Source: Methanomassiliicoccaceae archaeon UBA370
Lineage (GTDB): Archaea; Thermoplasmatota; Thermoplasmata; Methanomassiliicoccales; Methanomethylophilaceae
DNA: 64,000 bases
Direction: 5' to 3'
NCBI GenBank assembly: GCA_002505345.1
Contig: DAUY01000002.1
Span: 124,001-188,000 of the forward strand
The position numbers and the translations under genes are program-made. The notes beneath the pieces were generated by a model. The model saw only the letters and a list, made by a program, of their open reading frames with translations, searched no databases and had not been told where the DNA came from. This document shows, piece by piece, positions 1 to 9,305 of the stretch (position 1 is the first letter of the stretch; the number at the start of each line of letters is the position of its first letter).

Positions 1-3000
1 CGGTCAGGGCCGGACGGTTGACCGACCTGATATTCGACGGGGGCAAGACCAAGAACAAGGCGAGCTTCATGACGGTCTCGCTGGTCTTCGACAACTCCGA
101 CCGCATGATGCCTTGGGACGACGACATCGTCCGCCTTACAAGGATGGTCCGCTTCAACGATGCGAAGACCGACTACTACTCGTACTTCTATGTCAACGAC
201 CGCAAATCCGCAATGTCCGAATTCGAAGACCTTCTCACCAAGGCCAGGATAAGCGCCGACGGATACAACCTGGTCCAACAGGGCGACGTCACGAAGATAG
301 TCCAGATGGGGACGGTGGAGAGAAGGAGGATCCTCGACGGGATCTCGGGGATCGCCAGCTTCGACCAGGACATCGAGAACGCCGCCGTCGAGAGGTCGGA
401 GGCGGAGACTAACCTGGACCGCATCAATATCGTCCTCGAGGAGCTCGAGAACCAGATAAGGCAGCTCGAGAAAGACCGGGAGGATGCCAGAAAGTACTTG
501 GATGCCCAGTCCCGCCTGGAGATGTCCAAGGCCCAGCTCACTCACAGGCAGATGCAGATAGAGGAGTCCAAGCGCGAAGGGTTCCAGAACCAGATAAGGC
601 AGCTCGACGAAGAGATCGCAAAGCTAAGGGAAAGGAAGCTTCAGATAAGGTCCGAATACGCCGAGAACGAGAACGCCATCGTACGTAAGGACGAAGAGAT
701 CAGTGCCAAGGTGGGCCCGGAGTACAAAGAGCTCAAGGGCAGGATAGAGGCCGTAAAAATCAAGATCGCGACCCAGAAGGCCCGCATCGAATCCATTCAG
801 GAAGATATCTCGGGGCAGGTCGCATACCGTGAATCCATCGAGGAATCCATATCGGAGAACGAAAACACTTCGAAGGACCTGAACAATTCGCTCGACGACG
901 TAAAAATAGCGATAGAGCAGGCCGAGGAGAAGCTCGTTCCGGCCAAGGCCGAGGACGAGAAGATCCGCAGGCAGATGGCCGAGCACGGCGGGGAGCACAC
1001 CGAACTTCAGAACGCTCTCGCCGAACTCGAAGACAAGATAGATTCGAAAGGGGCGGAAGAGCACGAGGCCCAGGTGGCCGCGGCGAAGGCGGAGAGCCTG
1101 GCCGAGGAAGGGGCACGTGCGCTCGCCTCGATGGACGAGAGGATACAGTCGGCCTCCTTCGACATAAAGGACGCAGAATGGAACCTCCAGCAGGTCAAAC
1201 AGGAGAACGGGGCGCCCACGGTCGAAGAATTCTCCAGGAAGATCCTGGAGGCAAAGAGGAAAGAGGCCGAGATGGAGAGGCAGGAGTCCGAGCTGAACGA
1301 TGCCATACGCAGGCTCGACTCCGAATACGGGCGCCTTTCTGCCGAGAAGAAAGTGTCCGAAAACATGAACCGCGGAAGCACGGCAGTATCTGCGATACTC
1401 GCCCTGAGGGACAAACGCAAAATGGCCGGAATCCATGGGACGGTGCAGGAACTTGCGACGGTGGACCAGCAGTACGAGACCGCTGTTTCCGTTGCCGCCG
1501 GCGGCAAGATGACCGCGGTGGTCGTGGACGACGACGAGGTTGCCGCGGAGGCCATAAGCTTCCTGAAGAGCAACAAGCTCGGCCGCGTGACGTTCCTTCC
1601 CCTGACGAAGATGATCGGAGGAAAGCCGAGGGCAAAGGCCATCATGGCCGTCAAATCATCTGAAGGATATGCAATAGACCTGATAAAATTCGATCCGAGA
1701 TACCAGGATGTATTCTGGTATGTCATGGGCGACACGCTCGTCATGAAGGACCTGGGCGCCGCCCGCGCCATAATGGGCGGCATAAGGATGGTCACGATGC
1801 AGGGCGAGCTGATCGAGGCTTCGGGTGCGATGGTGGGCGGCACTCTAAGACAGGATGCCGTGATGAAGTTCGGCGCTTCCTCCGAATCGGACCTGGAAGA
1901 GGTCGGAAGGAAGCTGGGAGAGGCCAACGATGCCCTGGACGCCCTCAGAGGTCAGATGAGGGCGGTGCGCGAAGAGATCCGCAGGCTCGACGACGAGATG
2001 AGGAAGGCCAACGCTCAGGGCATGGACGCGCAGTCAAAGATCGGAGGCCTCAGGGCACAGATATCGGAGCTCAACAAGGCCAGGAAGACCCTCCTGGACG
2101 AATTCGAAGAAAAGAAGTCCCAATGCGCCAGACGGGACGCGGAACTGGAGGCCGCGAAGGTGCTGCTGTCCAAAGCGTCCGCGGAACTGGAGTCCCTGAG
2201 GGCGAAGAGGACCAAGATAAGGGAGAGGATCAAGGAGATCGCCCCCGCCGAGCTCCAGGAGCATATACAGAACGTCAGGGACCGCATATACGCGCTCAAC
2301 GGGGAGCTGTCAGGCCACAGGGACGAGAAGAACGCCCTGGAGGCAGAAATCGCCGGCCTCGGGAAGCAGACGGAGTCCTTGAGGAAGCAGCTGGAAAACG
2401 CTATGCTCAAGATCAGGGAGAACGAAGACTGCGTGGCGAGGTACGAGAGCTCCCTCAAGGAGTCCCAGACCGAGATAGATGTCCTCAGAGGGATCGAGTC
2501 CAAGATGGAGACCGGCATCGAAGGCCTGAGGAACCAGAGGGACGCTCTGATGGAGAACAGGTACCGTCTCGACGGAGAGAGCGGAAGCGTTCAGGAGAAG
2601 ATCGAGGTGAAAGAGGGCACGGCCTCGTCAATGAACGCATCGATAATAGGAATCGACGAGAACATAGCAAGGCTCAGGGAAGAGATGGCGCAGATAGATT
2701 TCGAGGTGGAGATGCCAGTCCCCTCGGAGGAGGAGATCAGGCGCACCATAAGGTCATGCGAGACGACGATGTCCAGAATCGGAAACGTAAACCTGCGCGC
2801 CATAGAGGACTATGACGAGAAGAAGAAGAGGTACGACGGCCTCAGCGAGGAGGTCGGACGTCTAAAACACCACATCAAGGAACTCACGGACCTCACCGAA
2901 TCCCTCAACGGCCAGAAGAAGGGGCTGTTCATGGGGGCTTATGAGGCAATCGGCGAGAACTTCAGGGAGATATACGCCAAGCTGTCGGGGGGCGGAGAGG

Positions 3001-3428
3001 CGTTCATCGGTCTGGAGTCGGAGGAAGACCCATTCCTCGGAGGGCTGTCGATAAACGCCAAGCCAAAGAACGGGAAACTGCTGAGGCTGGAGGCGCTATC
3101 CGGAGGAGAGAAGTCTCTAACGGCGCTCGCGTTCATTTTTGCCATTCAGGAGTACCAGCCTTCGCCGTTCTACGTCCTGGACGAGGTAGACATGTTCCTC
3201 GACGCCGTGAACGCGGAGATGGTGGCGGGGAGGGTCAGGGAGAGCTCTGCTAAGGCACAGTTCATACAAGTGTCGCTAAGGAAGGTCACGCTGGCAATGG
3301 CGGACCACCTCATAGGTGTCACAAGGCCGCCATCGGGCGTGAGCAAGATAATAATACAGCCGGACTTCGCAGAGGTTTCGAGATACGAAGACGATGCGGT
3401 GAAGGCACAGGGACCAACGGGGGAATGA
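1..3428 (+). CDS. smc: Chromosome segregation ATPase SMC, 5' end cut by the window
   Basis: SMC is the ATPase arm of the chromosome-organising condensin complex with ScpA and ScpB. The reading frame is open from base 3, so the Walker A region lies before the window. About 1141 residues remain. They begin in the N-terminal ATPase head (RLTDLIFDGG), continue through a Glu/Lys/Arg-rich coiled coil, a globular hinge at about 1370-1900, and a second coiled coil. The C-terminal head carries the LSGGEKS signature and a Walker B that reads FYVLDEVDMFLD rather than the common DEVDAALD. The stop overlaps the scpA start by four bases (ATGA), so the genes are probably co-translated. The family call is certain. 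The true start is not visible. Confidence 0.97.
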   Translation, partial: VRAGRLTDLIFDGGKTKNKASFMTVSLVFDNSDRMMPWDDDIVRLTRMVRFNDAKTDYYSYFYVNDRKSAMSEFEDLLTKARISADGYNLVQQGDVTKIVQMGTVERRRILDGISGIASFDQDIENAAVERSEAETNLDRINIVLEELENQIRQLEKDREDARKYLDAQSRLEMSKAQLTHRQMQIEESKREGFQNQIRQLDEEIAKLRERKLQIRSEYAENENAIVRKDEEISAKVGPEYKELKGRIEAVKIKIATQKARIESIQEDISGQVAYRESIEESISENENTSKDLNNSLDDVKIAIEQAEEKLVPAKAEDEKIRRQMAEHGGEHTELQNALAELEDKIDSKGAEEHEAQVAAAKAESLAEEGARALASMDERIQSASFDIKDAEWNLQQVKQENGAPTVEEFSRKILEAKRKEAEMERQESELNDAIRRLDSEYGRLSAEKKVSENMNRGSTAVSAILALRDKRKMAGIHGTVQELATVDQQYETAVSVAAGGKMTAVVVDDDEVAAEAISFLKSNKLGRVTFLPLTKMIGGKPRAKAIMAVKSSEGYAIDLIKFDPRYQDVFWYVMGDTLVMKDLGAARAIMGGIRMVTMQGELIEASGAMVGGTLRQDAVMKFGASSESDLEEVGRKLGEANDALDALRGQMRAVREEIRRLDDEMRKANAQGMDAQSKIGGLRAQISELNKARKTLLDEFEEKKSQCARRDAELEAAKVLLSKASAELESLRAKRTKIRERIKEIAPAELQEHIQNVRDRIYALNGELSGHRDEKNALEAEIAGLGKQTESLRKQLENAMLKIRENEDCVARYESSLKESQTEIDVLRGIESKMETGIEGLRNQRDALMENRYRLDGESGSVQEKIEVKEGTASSMNASIIGIDENIARLREEMAQIDFEVEMPVPSEEEIRRTIRSCETTMSRIGNVNLRAIEDYDEKKKRYDGLSEEVGRLKHHIKELTDLTESLNGQKKGLFMGAYEAIGENFREIYAKLSGGGEAFIGLESEEDPFLGGLSINAKPKNGKLLRLEALSGGEKSLTALAFIFAIQEYQPSPFYVLDEVDMFLDAVNAEMVAGRVRESSAKAQFIQVSLRKVTLAMADHLIGVTRPPSGVSKIIIQPDFAEVSRYEDDAVKAQGPTGE

Positions 3429-4291
3429 AAGTGGATGGGAACACGCAATACGAGGAGATGGAGCAGCACCTGCTGTTCCACAAGGCGCTGACCGAGAGCG
3501 CCGAGAACGCTGAGAGGATAAACGGATACATGAGGATCCTTTCCAAGGCCGACGGCGGAGAGAAGCTCGGAGACCCTGTCGACGAGTCGATAAGGTCCGT
3601 CTTCAACCTGGTGATAGAGAACGGCATCGATCCGTGGGAGATCGATCTCTCGGAATTCGTCAGGCTGTATTCCGCAAAGGTCGCCGAAAACAGATTCGAC
3701 ATGATCGTGGCCGGAAAGCTGATGCTCATGGCATGGAAGGTGCTGAGGATGCAGTCCGACGCCACCCGCGGCAGGTACGAGGAGCCCGCCGAACCCGCCC
3801 TGGAGATACCTGAAGACTTCTTCTACGACGAAGAGGGGATGTTCGTCCCCCAGGTCGCCTTCAAGGAGGCATTCGCCAGGGAGCCTACCCGTCAGGTCAC
3901 GATGTACGAGCTCATCGACGCTTTCGAGGAAGCAAGGAAAGATATAGCCGTCCAGCAGGAGAGGGACCGCGTCAGGGAGGCCATCAGGGACAAGGAGCCC
4001 AAGAAATTCGATAACAAGGCCCATGACGAGGACGACGAGAAGGACGTCGAGGCGGTGTGGAAGAGCATCGAAAAGCTCGGTACGGGCGAAATATGCATGA
4101 ACGACCTATACGACAGGGACGTGATGCACAACCTGAAGGTGTTCTGCTCGGTCCTGCATCTCGTCAGGGAAGGAAAGCTGGAAGTCAGGCAGTCAGAGCT
4201 TCCGCGCGGCGACATCTTCGTGGAGATCCTCATCGACGGGATATCCGGGAAGGAGGACGGCAGGCGGATGGCGGCCGAGGCGGTGAACTGA
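3425..4291 (+). CDS. scpA: Segregation and condensation protein A (kleisin)
   Basis: ScpA is the kleisin that bridges the two SMC heads and recruits ScpB. The 288-residue product has the family layout. An N-terminal helical domain includes the segment DPWEIDLSEFV, typical of ScpA near the SMC neck contact. An acidic linker rich in Glu and Asp follows, then a C-terminal winged-helix domain. The ATG overlaps the smc stop, and scpB follows one base after this stop, giving the classic smc-scpA-scpB operon. The call rests on both motif and context. Confidence 0.93.
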   Translation: MKVDGNTQYEEMEQHLLFHKALTESAENAERINGYMRILSKADGGEKLGDPVDESIRSVFNLVIENGIDPWEIDLSEFVRLYSAKVAENRFDMIVAGKLMLMAWKVLRMQSDATRGRYEEPAEPALEIPEDFFYDEEGMFVPQVAFKEAFAREPTRQVTMYELIDAFEEARKDIAVQQERDRVREAIRDKEPKKFDNKAHDEDDEKDVEAVWKSIEKLGTGEICMNDLYDRDVMHNLKVFCSVLHLVREGKLEVRQSELPRGDIFVEILIDGISGKEDGRRMAAEAVN

Positions 4292-4292
4292 G

Positions 4293-4826
4293 TTGGATGT
4301 CAAATGCGCTGTCGAGGCGGCACTGTTCTCCAGCGCGGGCAATCTGAGGATTGCCGACATAGCCGCAAAGACGGGCATCTCGGAGGAAGAGGTTCGCTAC
4401 GCCATAATGGACCTCAGACGGGATTACGACTCCCGCGGTTCGGCCATAACCATCGCGAAGTTCGGCTCCGAGTATCGTATGATGCTGCGTTCCGAGTATG
4501 CAGATTTCACGGGCGAGTTCTCCAAAGCGGACATGAGCGGGGGGACGATGAGGACCCTCAGCACAATAGCCTACAACCAGCCCGTGCTGCAGTCCGAGCT
4601 CTTCAAAGTGCTGGGCTCGCGCACATATGACGATGTGAGGGAGCTCATGGAACGTGATTTCGTCAGCGGCAGGAAGAAGGGTCAGACCCTCGAGCTGACG
4701 ACCACCAAACGTTTCAAGGAGTATTTCGGGATAACCGGCTCCGGCAAAGATGCCATCAGGACATGGATAGACGCACAGGCGAGAAACTCTCCGAAATCAG
4801 AAGCCCCTCGGGAGGACGAGGAGTAA
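4293..4826 (+). CDS. scpB: Segregation and condensation protein B
   Basis: ScpB is the winged-helix partner that dimerises and binds the ScpA linker. The product has 177 residues. It has two winged-helix units, the first opening with a segment like VEAALFSSAGNLRIADIA and the second with RTLSTIAYNQPVLQSEL, both typical of ScpB. The start is taken as TTG one base after the scpA stop, because no ATG in this frame keeps the first helix. It is the third gene of the condensin operon. The last 20 residues are charged and probably disordered. Confidence 0.9.
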   Translation: MDVKCAVEAALFSSAGNLRIADIAAKTGISEEEVRYAIMDLRRDYDSRGSAITIAKFGSEYRMMLRSEYADFTGEFSKADMSGGTMRTLSTIAYNQPVLQSELFKVLGSRTYDDVRELMERDFVSGRKKGQTLELTTTKRFKEYFGITGSGKDAIRTWIDAQARNSPKSEAPREDEE

Positions 4827-4951
4827 TCCCGGCCCTGCCGAGAGCCAATCTTCAGCATGATCGGACCATCGGATGAAGCATATCGGGACCGGGTGGACGA
4901 TATGGGAGCATGCGTTTTTTTGCGAGGTCATAGTTCGGGAGGATGGGACGG

Positions 4952-5317
4952 ATGAAACCATAGGTCCTTCTGTCGGCGCTTCTCGCCATAGCTTCAGCGG
5001 CATCGATCGCCGTGTCCGCCGTATACGACCTCAGGCTCTGCCTGTTCTTGGGCATATCGCTCCTGGCCACCGCATCGATCGTACACAAGGCGGTACACAA
5101 GAATGTCCGCGAAGAGTTCGGCTGGACCGTTCCGCTCTTTCTGATAGCGATATCGGCCGTTTCCCTCGCCGCGTTCATGATCTTCCCCCGGATATATTCC
5201 CCGGAGAGGCTGGCATTTCTTATATCCGTCGTCCTGGTCGTCGCAGCCGGGAGGGCTGTAGCCGTAGGCCGTCGGGCTAGGCCCATTGCTAAGGACTCCT
5301 CGAGAGAATCCCAATAA
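4952..5317 (+). CDS. Small four-helix membrane protein with an in-frame TAG as fourth codon (candidate pyrrolysine protein)
   Basis: This gene of unknown function is read as ATG AAA CCA TAG and then an uninterrupted frame to TAA at 5315-5317, giving 121 residues if TAG at 4961-4963 is decoded. GGGAGG at 4937-4942 sits 9 bases before the ATG, a strong ribosome binding site for exactly this start. The sequence after the TAG is hydrophobic at once (LLSALLAIASAASIAV), and four membrane segments follow in total, ending with a basic tail. Starting instead at GTG 5012 would have no ribosome binding site and would lose the first helix. An overlapping minus-strand frame (4852-5358) is judged a shadow. 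Real decoding of TAG here is inference. Confidence 0.6.
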
Positions 5318-5384
5318 AGGAACATGCACCAAAGGCCAGCCGATCGCTTTCCCGGCATATGTCCGTCTTTGAAACGGCGAATAG

Positions 5385-5416
5385 ATTTAAATCGAACAAA
5401 GGTGTAGCAAGGGAGG
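5385..5416 (+). promoter_or_regulatory. TATA box and ribosome binding site of the LSm gene
   Basis: The AT-rich octamer ATTTAAAT at 5385-5392 is a good archaeal TATA box, about 38 bases before the LSm start. GGGAGG at 5411-5416 lies 6 bases before the ATG at 5423. Confidence 0.55.
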
Positions 5417-5422
5417 ATTACA

Positions 5423-5641
5423 ATGGTATTGCCGCTAGCCCTGCTCGAAAAGTCCGTGGAAAAGAAAGTGGTTCTTCAGCTAAAGGACGGAAAGATCATA
5501 GAGGGGAAACTGACCTCTTTTGACGAGTACATGAACATGGTGCTCGATGAAGTGTCCGTCAAGGACCCAGCCGGCGAGGAGAGGCGCATGAACAGCATAA
5601 TCCTCCGTGGCAGCAACGTGGTCAGCATCTCGCTGGCGTGA
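5423..5641 (+). CDS. LSm (Sm-like) RNA-binding protein
   Basis: Archaeal LSm proteins form heptameric rings that bind U-rich RNA. The 72-residue product matches the family in length and order. The Sm1 strand region has LKDGKIIEGKLTSFDEYMN with the conserved Gly and Asp, and the Sm2 motif is ILRGSNVVSI near the C terminus. The start is fixed by GGGAGG 6 bases upstream and a TATA box further up. The gene appears to be transcribed alone or with the DUF47 gene that follows after about 110 bases. Confidence 0.92.
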   Translation: MVLPLALLEKSVEKKVVLQLKDGKIIEGKLTSFDEYMNMVLDEVSVKDPAGEERRMNSIILRGSNVVSISLA

Positions 5642-5749
5642 CGTCGCGGGTCAGAGGGTTCTTTATAATACGCGGCAGACGATACCGTTCTGCAGGTCTG
5701 GGGACTGCACGTCCGCAAGGCCTTGCAGTGTCAGGGGAGGCAGCATCAC

Positions 5750-6430
5750 ATGAGCAATTCAAAAGATCTTCTCGATTGGTTCGGCAACAAAAAGGCGGGC
5801 TCCGTCGAGAACGGCGCAAGGGACCACGCATTGATAGTCATGGACGCGGTCATCGAACTGAAGATGGCAATCGGCGCCATGGGCGAAGAGAACGAGGCCG
5901 AGGCCATGAAATGCGTCGACCGTCTCGTCATGAGCGAGCGCGATGCCGACCGTATCGAAGACAGGCTTTCGACCGAGAGCGTCGCCTCCGGTCTGAGCGC
6001 TCAGGACAGGGAGAACCTTCTGAATTTCGTCAGGGCATTGGATCACGTGGCTAACTGGTCCAAAGAATCGTCCATCCATTTACAGGTGGCCAAGGAGACC
6101 AAGGCCCGTATTCCTGAGGACATATGGCTTTTCATTTTCAAGATGGCCTCCGAGCTGGAGAACGAGATGAAGATGCTCATTGGCGCCATGGACGCTTTCC
6201 ACTCCCGCGACAGCGAGGAAGCGGTCAGGGGCATCGAGTCCGTAAAGGACCAGGAGCGCGTCATCGACGAAATGAACTTCGAGGGCATCAAAAGGATACA
6301 CCTGTCCGACATGGACGTCAGAGGAATCATCCTATCAAGGGACATACTTCACGGCATCGAGGAGGCCTCGGATACAGTCAAGGCATGTGCCGACATGATA
6401 TCTATTTTCATAGCAGCAAGGAGGAAGTAA
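5750..6430 (+). CDS. DUF47 family protein (PhoU-like helical protein)
   Basis: The 226-residue product is all-helical and related to the DUF47/TIGR00153 family. These proteins resemble PhoU and often accompany phosphate (Pit) transporters, and some bind metal through acidic residues. It is rich in Glu, Asp and Met. Features include repeated helices such as ALDHVANWSKESS in the middle and SRDILHGIEEASDTVKACADM at the C terminus, which is typical of the family. The ATG at 5750 is chosen because GGGGAGG lies just upstream. No transporter gene is next to it here, so its partner is unknown. The gene runs directly into glmM. Confidence 0.8.
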   Translation: MSNSKDLLDWFGNKKAGSVENGARDHALIVMDAVIELKMAIGAMGEENEAEAMKCVDRLVMSERDADRIEDRLSTESVASGLSAQDRENLLNFVRALDHVANWSKESSIHLQVAKETKARIPEDIWLFIFKMASELENEMKMLIGAMDAFHSRDSEEAVRGIESVKDQERVIDEMNFEGIKRIHLSDMDVRGIILSRDILHGIEEASDTVKACADMISIFIAARRK

Positions 6431-7873
6431 TTGGCAGCAAGATTGTTCGGGACCAACGGCGTCAGGGGCGTGGTCAACGAAGACCTAACCTCCGAGCTCG
6501 CACTTCAGATGGGAAAGGCCATAGGACAGGTAATGAAGGGAGCCGTCGCCGTAGCGACGGACACACGATCGTCCGGAGACATGCTCAGAACGGCCATCTC
6601 GGCGGGACTGATGTCGGTCGGGGTCAACGTCCTGTTCCTGGGGATGGTCCCGACGCCGGCCTTGCAATATTACGTTAAGACACACGAGAATGTGAGCGGA
6701 GGCGTGATGATCACAGCCTCCCACAACCCTCCGCAGTTCAACGGCATCAAATGCATATCGGCGGACGGGACCGAGGCGAGCCGCGAGGAGGAGACCCTCA
6801 TCGAGGAGATCTACGCCACGGAGATACGCACATGCAAGTGGGACGAGGCCGGGACCATGGACCAGGTCAACGACGCGGGCGAGGCGTACATCGATGCGGT
6901 GCTTTCCCACGTGGATGTCGAAAAGATCAGGGGCGCAGGCATCACGGCATGCCTGGACTGCGCGAACGGGGCGGCATTCGAAACCGCACCGCTCCTTCTG
7001 AAGAGGCTTCAGATCAAGACCGTCACATTGAACTGCAACGCGCAGGGAGAATTCCCCGGGCGCCCGAGCGAGCCTACCGAAGAGAACCTTGCAGACCTAA
7101 TTTCGCTGACCAAGAATACCAGGGCATCCATCGGAATAGCCCACGACGGCGATGCGGACAGGTGCGTCTTCATAACCGACGGAGGGAAATTTGTCAGCGG
7201 AGACAAGAGCCTGGCCCTTCTTGCGAAACTCGAGCTTTCAAAGAGGAAGGGAAAAGTAGTCACGCCGGTGAGCTCCTCATCGATGGTCGAAGAGGTAGTC
7301 AACGAAGCAGGCGGGATCCTGAAGTATACCGCTGTAGGTTCGCCGATCGTGGCCAGGAAGATGAAGGAATATGGAGCGATCTTCGGCGGCGAGGAGAACG
7401 GCGGGCTGATATTCCCCGAACAGCAGTACTGCAGGGACGGGGCTATGACGGTCGCCAAGATGCTGGAGGCGATCGCACTGAACGGGCCGCTCTCTAAACA
7501 GGTAGACAAGCTTCCCGTATATTACACCCAGAAGAGGAAGATCGAGTGTCCGGACAAGATGAAAACGGCGGTGATCAACTATCTCAAGAAGACCGTCACC
7601 GACGGGATCATGGACAGCACCGACGGGCTGAAGATAATATTCGATAACGGCTGGGTGCTGGCAAGGCCATCGGGGACCGAGCCTATATTCAGGATATACT
7701 CCGAATCAAAGGACGAAGTGGTATCTATACAGAGGGCCAACGAGTTCGAGGAGAAGGTCGCGAAGTTCCTGGACCCGGACGCGGTACTCGACCTGCCCGA
7801 GCCCAAGGCAACGGACAAATCGAAGCGCGCTTCGAAAACAAAGCGGTTTGATATTCCGGCGGAAGAACCTTAA
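6431..7873 (+). CDS. glmM: Phosphoglucosamine mutase / phosphohexomutase
   Basis: This enzyme moves phosphate between C6 and C1 of glucosamine or a related hexose for UDP-sugar synthesis. The 480-residue product has all four signature loops of the alpha-D-phosphohexomutase family. These are the phosphoserine loop TASHNPP, the metal loop DGDADRC, the sugar loop GGEENGG and the phosphate loop RPSGTEP. The N-terminal LFGTNGVRG is archaeal GlmM-like. The start is TTG directly after the DUF47 stop, with GGAGG at 6420-6424. The C-terminal 40 residues are Lys/Ala/Pro-rich and outside the usual fold. Substrate preference (glucosamine against mannose or glucose) cannot be settled from the sequence. 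Confidence 0.9.
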   Translation: MAARLFGTNGVRGVVNEDLTSELALQMGKAIGQVMKGAVAVATDTRSSGDMLRTAISAGLMSVGVNVLFLGMVPTPALQYYVKTHENVSGGVMITASHNPPQFNGIKCISADGTEASREEETLIEEIYATEIRTCKWDEAGTMDQVNDAGEAYIDAVLSHVDVEKIRGAGITACLDCANGAAFETAPLLLKRLQIKTVTLNCNAQGEFPGRPSEPTEENLADLISLTKNTRASIGIAHDGDADRCVFITDGGKFVSGDKSLALLAKLELSKRKGKVVTPVSSSSMVEEVVNEAGGILKYTAVGSPIVARKMKEYGAIFGGEENGGLIFPEQQYCRDGAMTVAKMLEAIALNGPLSKQVDKLPVYYTQKRKIECPDKMKTAVINYLKKTVTDGIMDSTDGLKIIFDNGWVLARPSGTEPIFRIYSESKDEVVSIQRANEFEEKVAKFLDPDAVLDLPEPKATDKSKRASKTKRFDIPAEEP

Positions 7874-7877
7874 GGTT

Positions 7878-8735
7878 TCAGCCCAGCCTCTTGCCGTAAA
7901 CGGCCAGGGCCTCGTTCACGAACCTCGAGGCCAGAACTGACGTTATGCCCGACGGGTCATAAGGGGGGCAGACTTCGGTAACATCGAAACCGCACAGCCT
8001 GTCGCCCACCATTCCGATAGCCTTTTTCACATCTATCGGGAGAAGGCCGAACGGCTCCGGAGTCCCGGTCCCGGGCGCATAAGCAGGGTCGATGCCGTCA
8101 ATGTCCAATGTTATGTAGACGCGTTCGCTCCTAATGCTGTCGAGAGCCTTTTCGACCGCACCCTCTATGCCCTTCTCCAGTATTTCGTAGGAACTTACGA
8201 AAGGAACGGGGTCCTCCCTGTCAAGCTCCTCCATCCCGACCGCTCTGACCCCCAGCACAAAAACGTTGTCCAGGCCGAGGTGCTCGGCCGCCCTGCGCAT
8301 GACGCATGCATGGCTGAACGGAGTACCGAGATATTCGTCCCTGGAGTCCAGGTGCGCATCTATGGAGATGAGGGCGGTGTCCTTGGGCAAGCTTCTGACG
8401 ATCGGCATGTTGATGGAATGCTCCCCTCCGAGGGCGATGATAAACTTGCCGTCTTTTACGGCGGGCCCCACCGCAAACTCGACCTCCGAGAACATGTCCT
8501 CGGGCATAACGAAATCATCGACGTTGCCGTAATCAAACACAGCGGGAACGTGCTGGTCCAGGCCGTGCTCGAAGTGGAACTCCTCAAAATTATAGGAAGC
8601 GCGCCTGATCGCCCCCGGCCCCTCGCGGGCCCCGGCTCTGAAGCACGCGGTATGGTCGTACTGCACTCCGAACAGGAAAGCATCCGCTTCGCCGTACTCA
8701 GCATCCGCTCCGGCATACGAAAGCCCGTAAGGCAT
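7878..8735 (-). CDS. speB: Agmatinase (ureohydrolase family)
   Basis: This enzyme probably hydrolyses agmatine to putrescine and urea, the archaeal route to polyamines. The 285-residue product has the binuclear manganese signatures of the ureohydrolases. These are GGEHS, the DAHLDSRD loop, DIDGIDPAYAPG and a C-terminal EVCPPYDPSG. It lies 10 bases downstream of the aIF5A gene on the same strand. That pairing makes sense because polyamine derived from putrescine is the donor for the hypusine-type modification of aIF5A. Arginase or another ureohydrolase activity is possible but less likely in this context. Confidence 0.88.
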   Translation of the reverse strand: MPYGLSYAGADAEYGEADAFLFGVQYDHTACFRAGAREGPGAIRRASYNFEEFHFEHGLDQHVPAVFDYGNVDDFVMPEDMFSEVEFAVGPAVKDGKFIIALGGEHSINMPIVRSLPKDTALISIDAHLDSRDEYLGTPFSHACVMRRAAEHLGLDNVFVLGVRAVGMEELDREDPVPFVSSYEILEKGIEGAVEKALDSIRSERVYITLDIDGIDPAYAPGTGTPEPFGLLPIDVKKAIGMVGDRLCGFDVTEVCPPYDPSGITSVLASRFVNEALAVYGKRLG

Positions 8736-8745
8736 CCCAACCGCC

Positions 8746-9123
8746 TTACATCAGCTTGTATCTGTTCATTGCCACGAGGTACATTATCTCCCCGCCCTCT
8801 TCCAGAGTGCCGGTGTGGTCCTCGTTTATGGGCATGCTGAACGTCTCGAAGGTCTCGAGGTCCATTATCTGGATCTCGTTGTCGTGCATCGTCAGGATCT
8901 GGCCCTTTCTCTTGTCGATCACAGGTACCTGCACCTTGGTGCCCACGGGTCCGAACAGGGATTTCTTTGCGCCGGTGAATATGCTCACGGCCTCTATGTT
9001 TGCTTTGGCGGATCCGTGTTTTCCGGGTTTGGACATGCTTATAGAAGTTATTTTGCAGGGCTCATCGTCGATGTTGACATAACGGCCTTCTTTGAGTTCT
9101 CTGATCTCTTTGCTCTCCCACAT
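8746..9123 (-). CDS. eif5A: Translation factor aIF5A
   Basis: aIF5A relieves ribosome stalling and carries hypusine or deoxyhypusine on one lysine. The 125-residue product has the modification loop SKPGKHGSAK in the N-terminal SH3-like domain and a C-terminal OB-fold. The start at 9123 (MWESKEIREL) is chosen because GGAGG precedes it at the usual distance. A longer frame upstream to 9237 lacks any family similarity. The length fits archaeal aIF5A. It appears to head a two-gene operon with agmatinase. Confidence 0.95.
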   Translation of the reverse strand: MWESKEIRELKEGRYVNIDDEPCKITSISMSKPGKHGSAKANIEAVSIFTGAKKSLFGPVGTKVQVPVIDKRKGQILTMHDNEIQIMDLETFETFSMPINEDHTGTLEEGGEIMYLVAMNRYKLM

Positions 9124-9231
9124 TGAAATTCCTCCAGTCAGCCAGTCGGCCGCCAATCTATCTCTCTCCGGCATGGGAGGACGTAGAACAGGGTGTCGAC
9201 AGACTGCATAGTATTGGACCCCCCGACGACC

Positions 9232-9285
9232 TTTCAATTTAATATACTTTTCAAGAAGAGCGGCAATGGGTCAAGTTTTAATCCA
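9232..9285. promoter_or_regulatory. Divergent promoter region between aIF5A and the prephenate dehydratase-like gene
   Basis: AT-rich blocks lie at about 9237-9249 (AATTTAATATAC, on the minus strand for aIF5A) and at about 9272-9283 (AGTTTTAATCC, on the plus strand). The second is about 25-30 bases before the ATG at 9306, the spacing expected for a leaderless archaeal message. Confidence 0.4.
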
Positions 9286-9305
9286 TCATCTTTATCTCGG
9301 GTCCG

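Noticed and set aside
624..1927. Long minus-strand frames (270 and 306 residues) inside smc
   Set aside because: They are antisense to the SMC coiled coil and hinge, show Ser/Leu-rich shadow composition and no motifs.
4852..5358. Minus-strand frame of 168 residues over the amber membrane protein
   Set aside because: No ribosome binding site or family features. The plus strand has GGGAGG plus a regular hydrophobic pattern.
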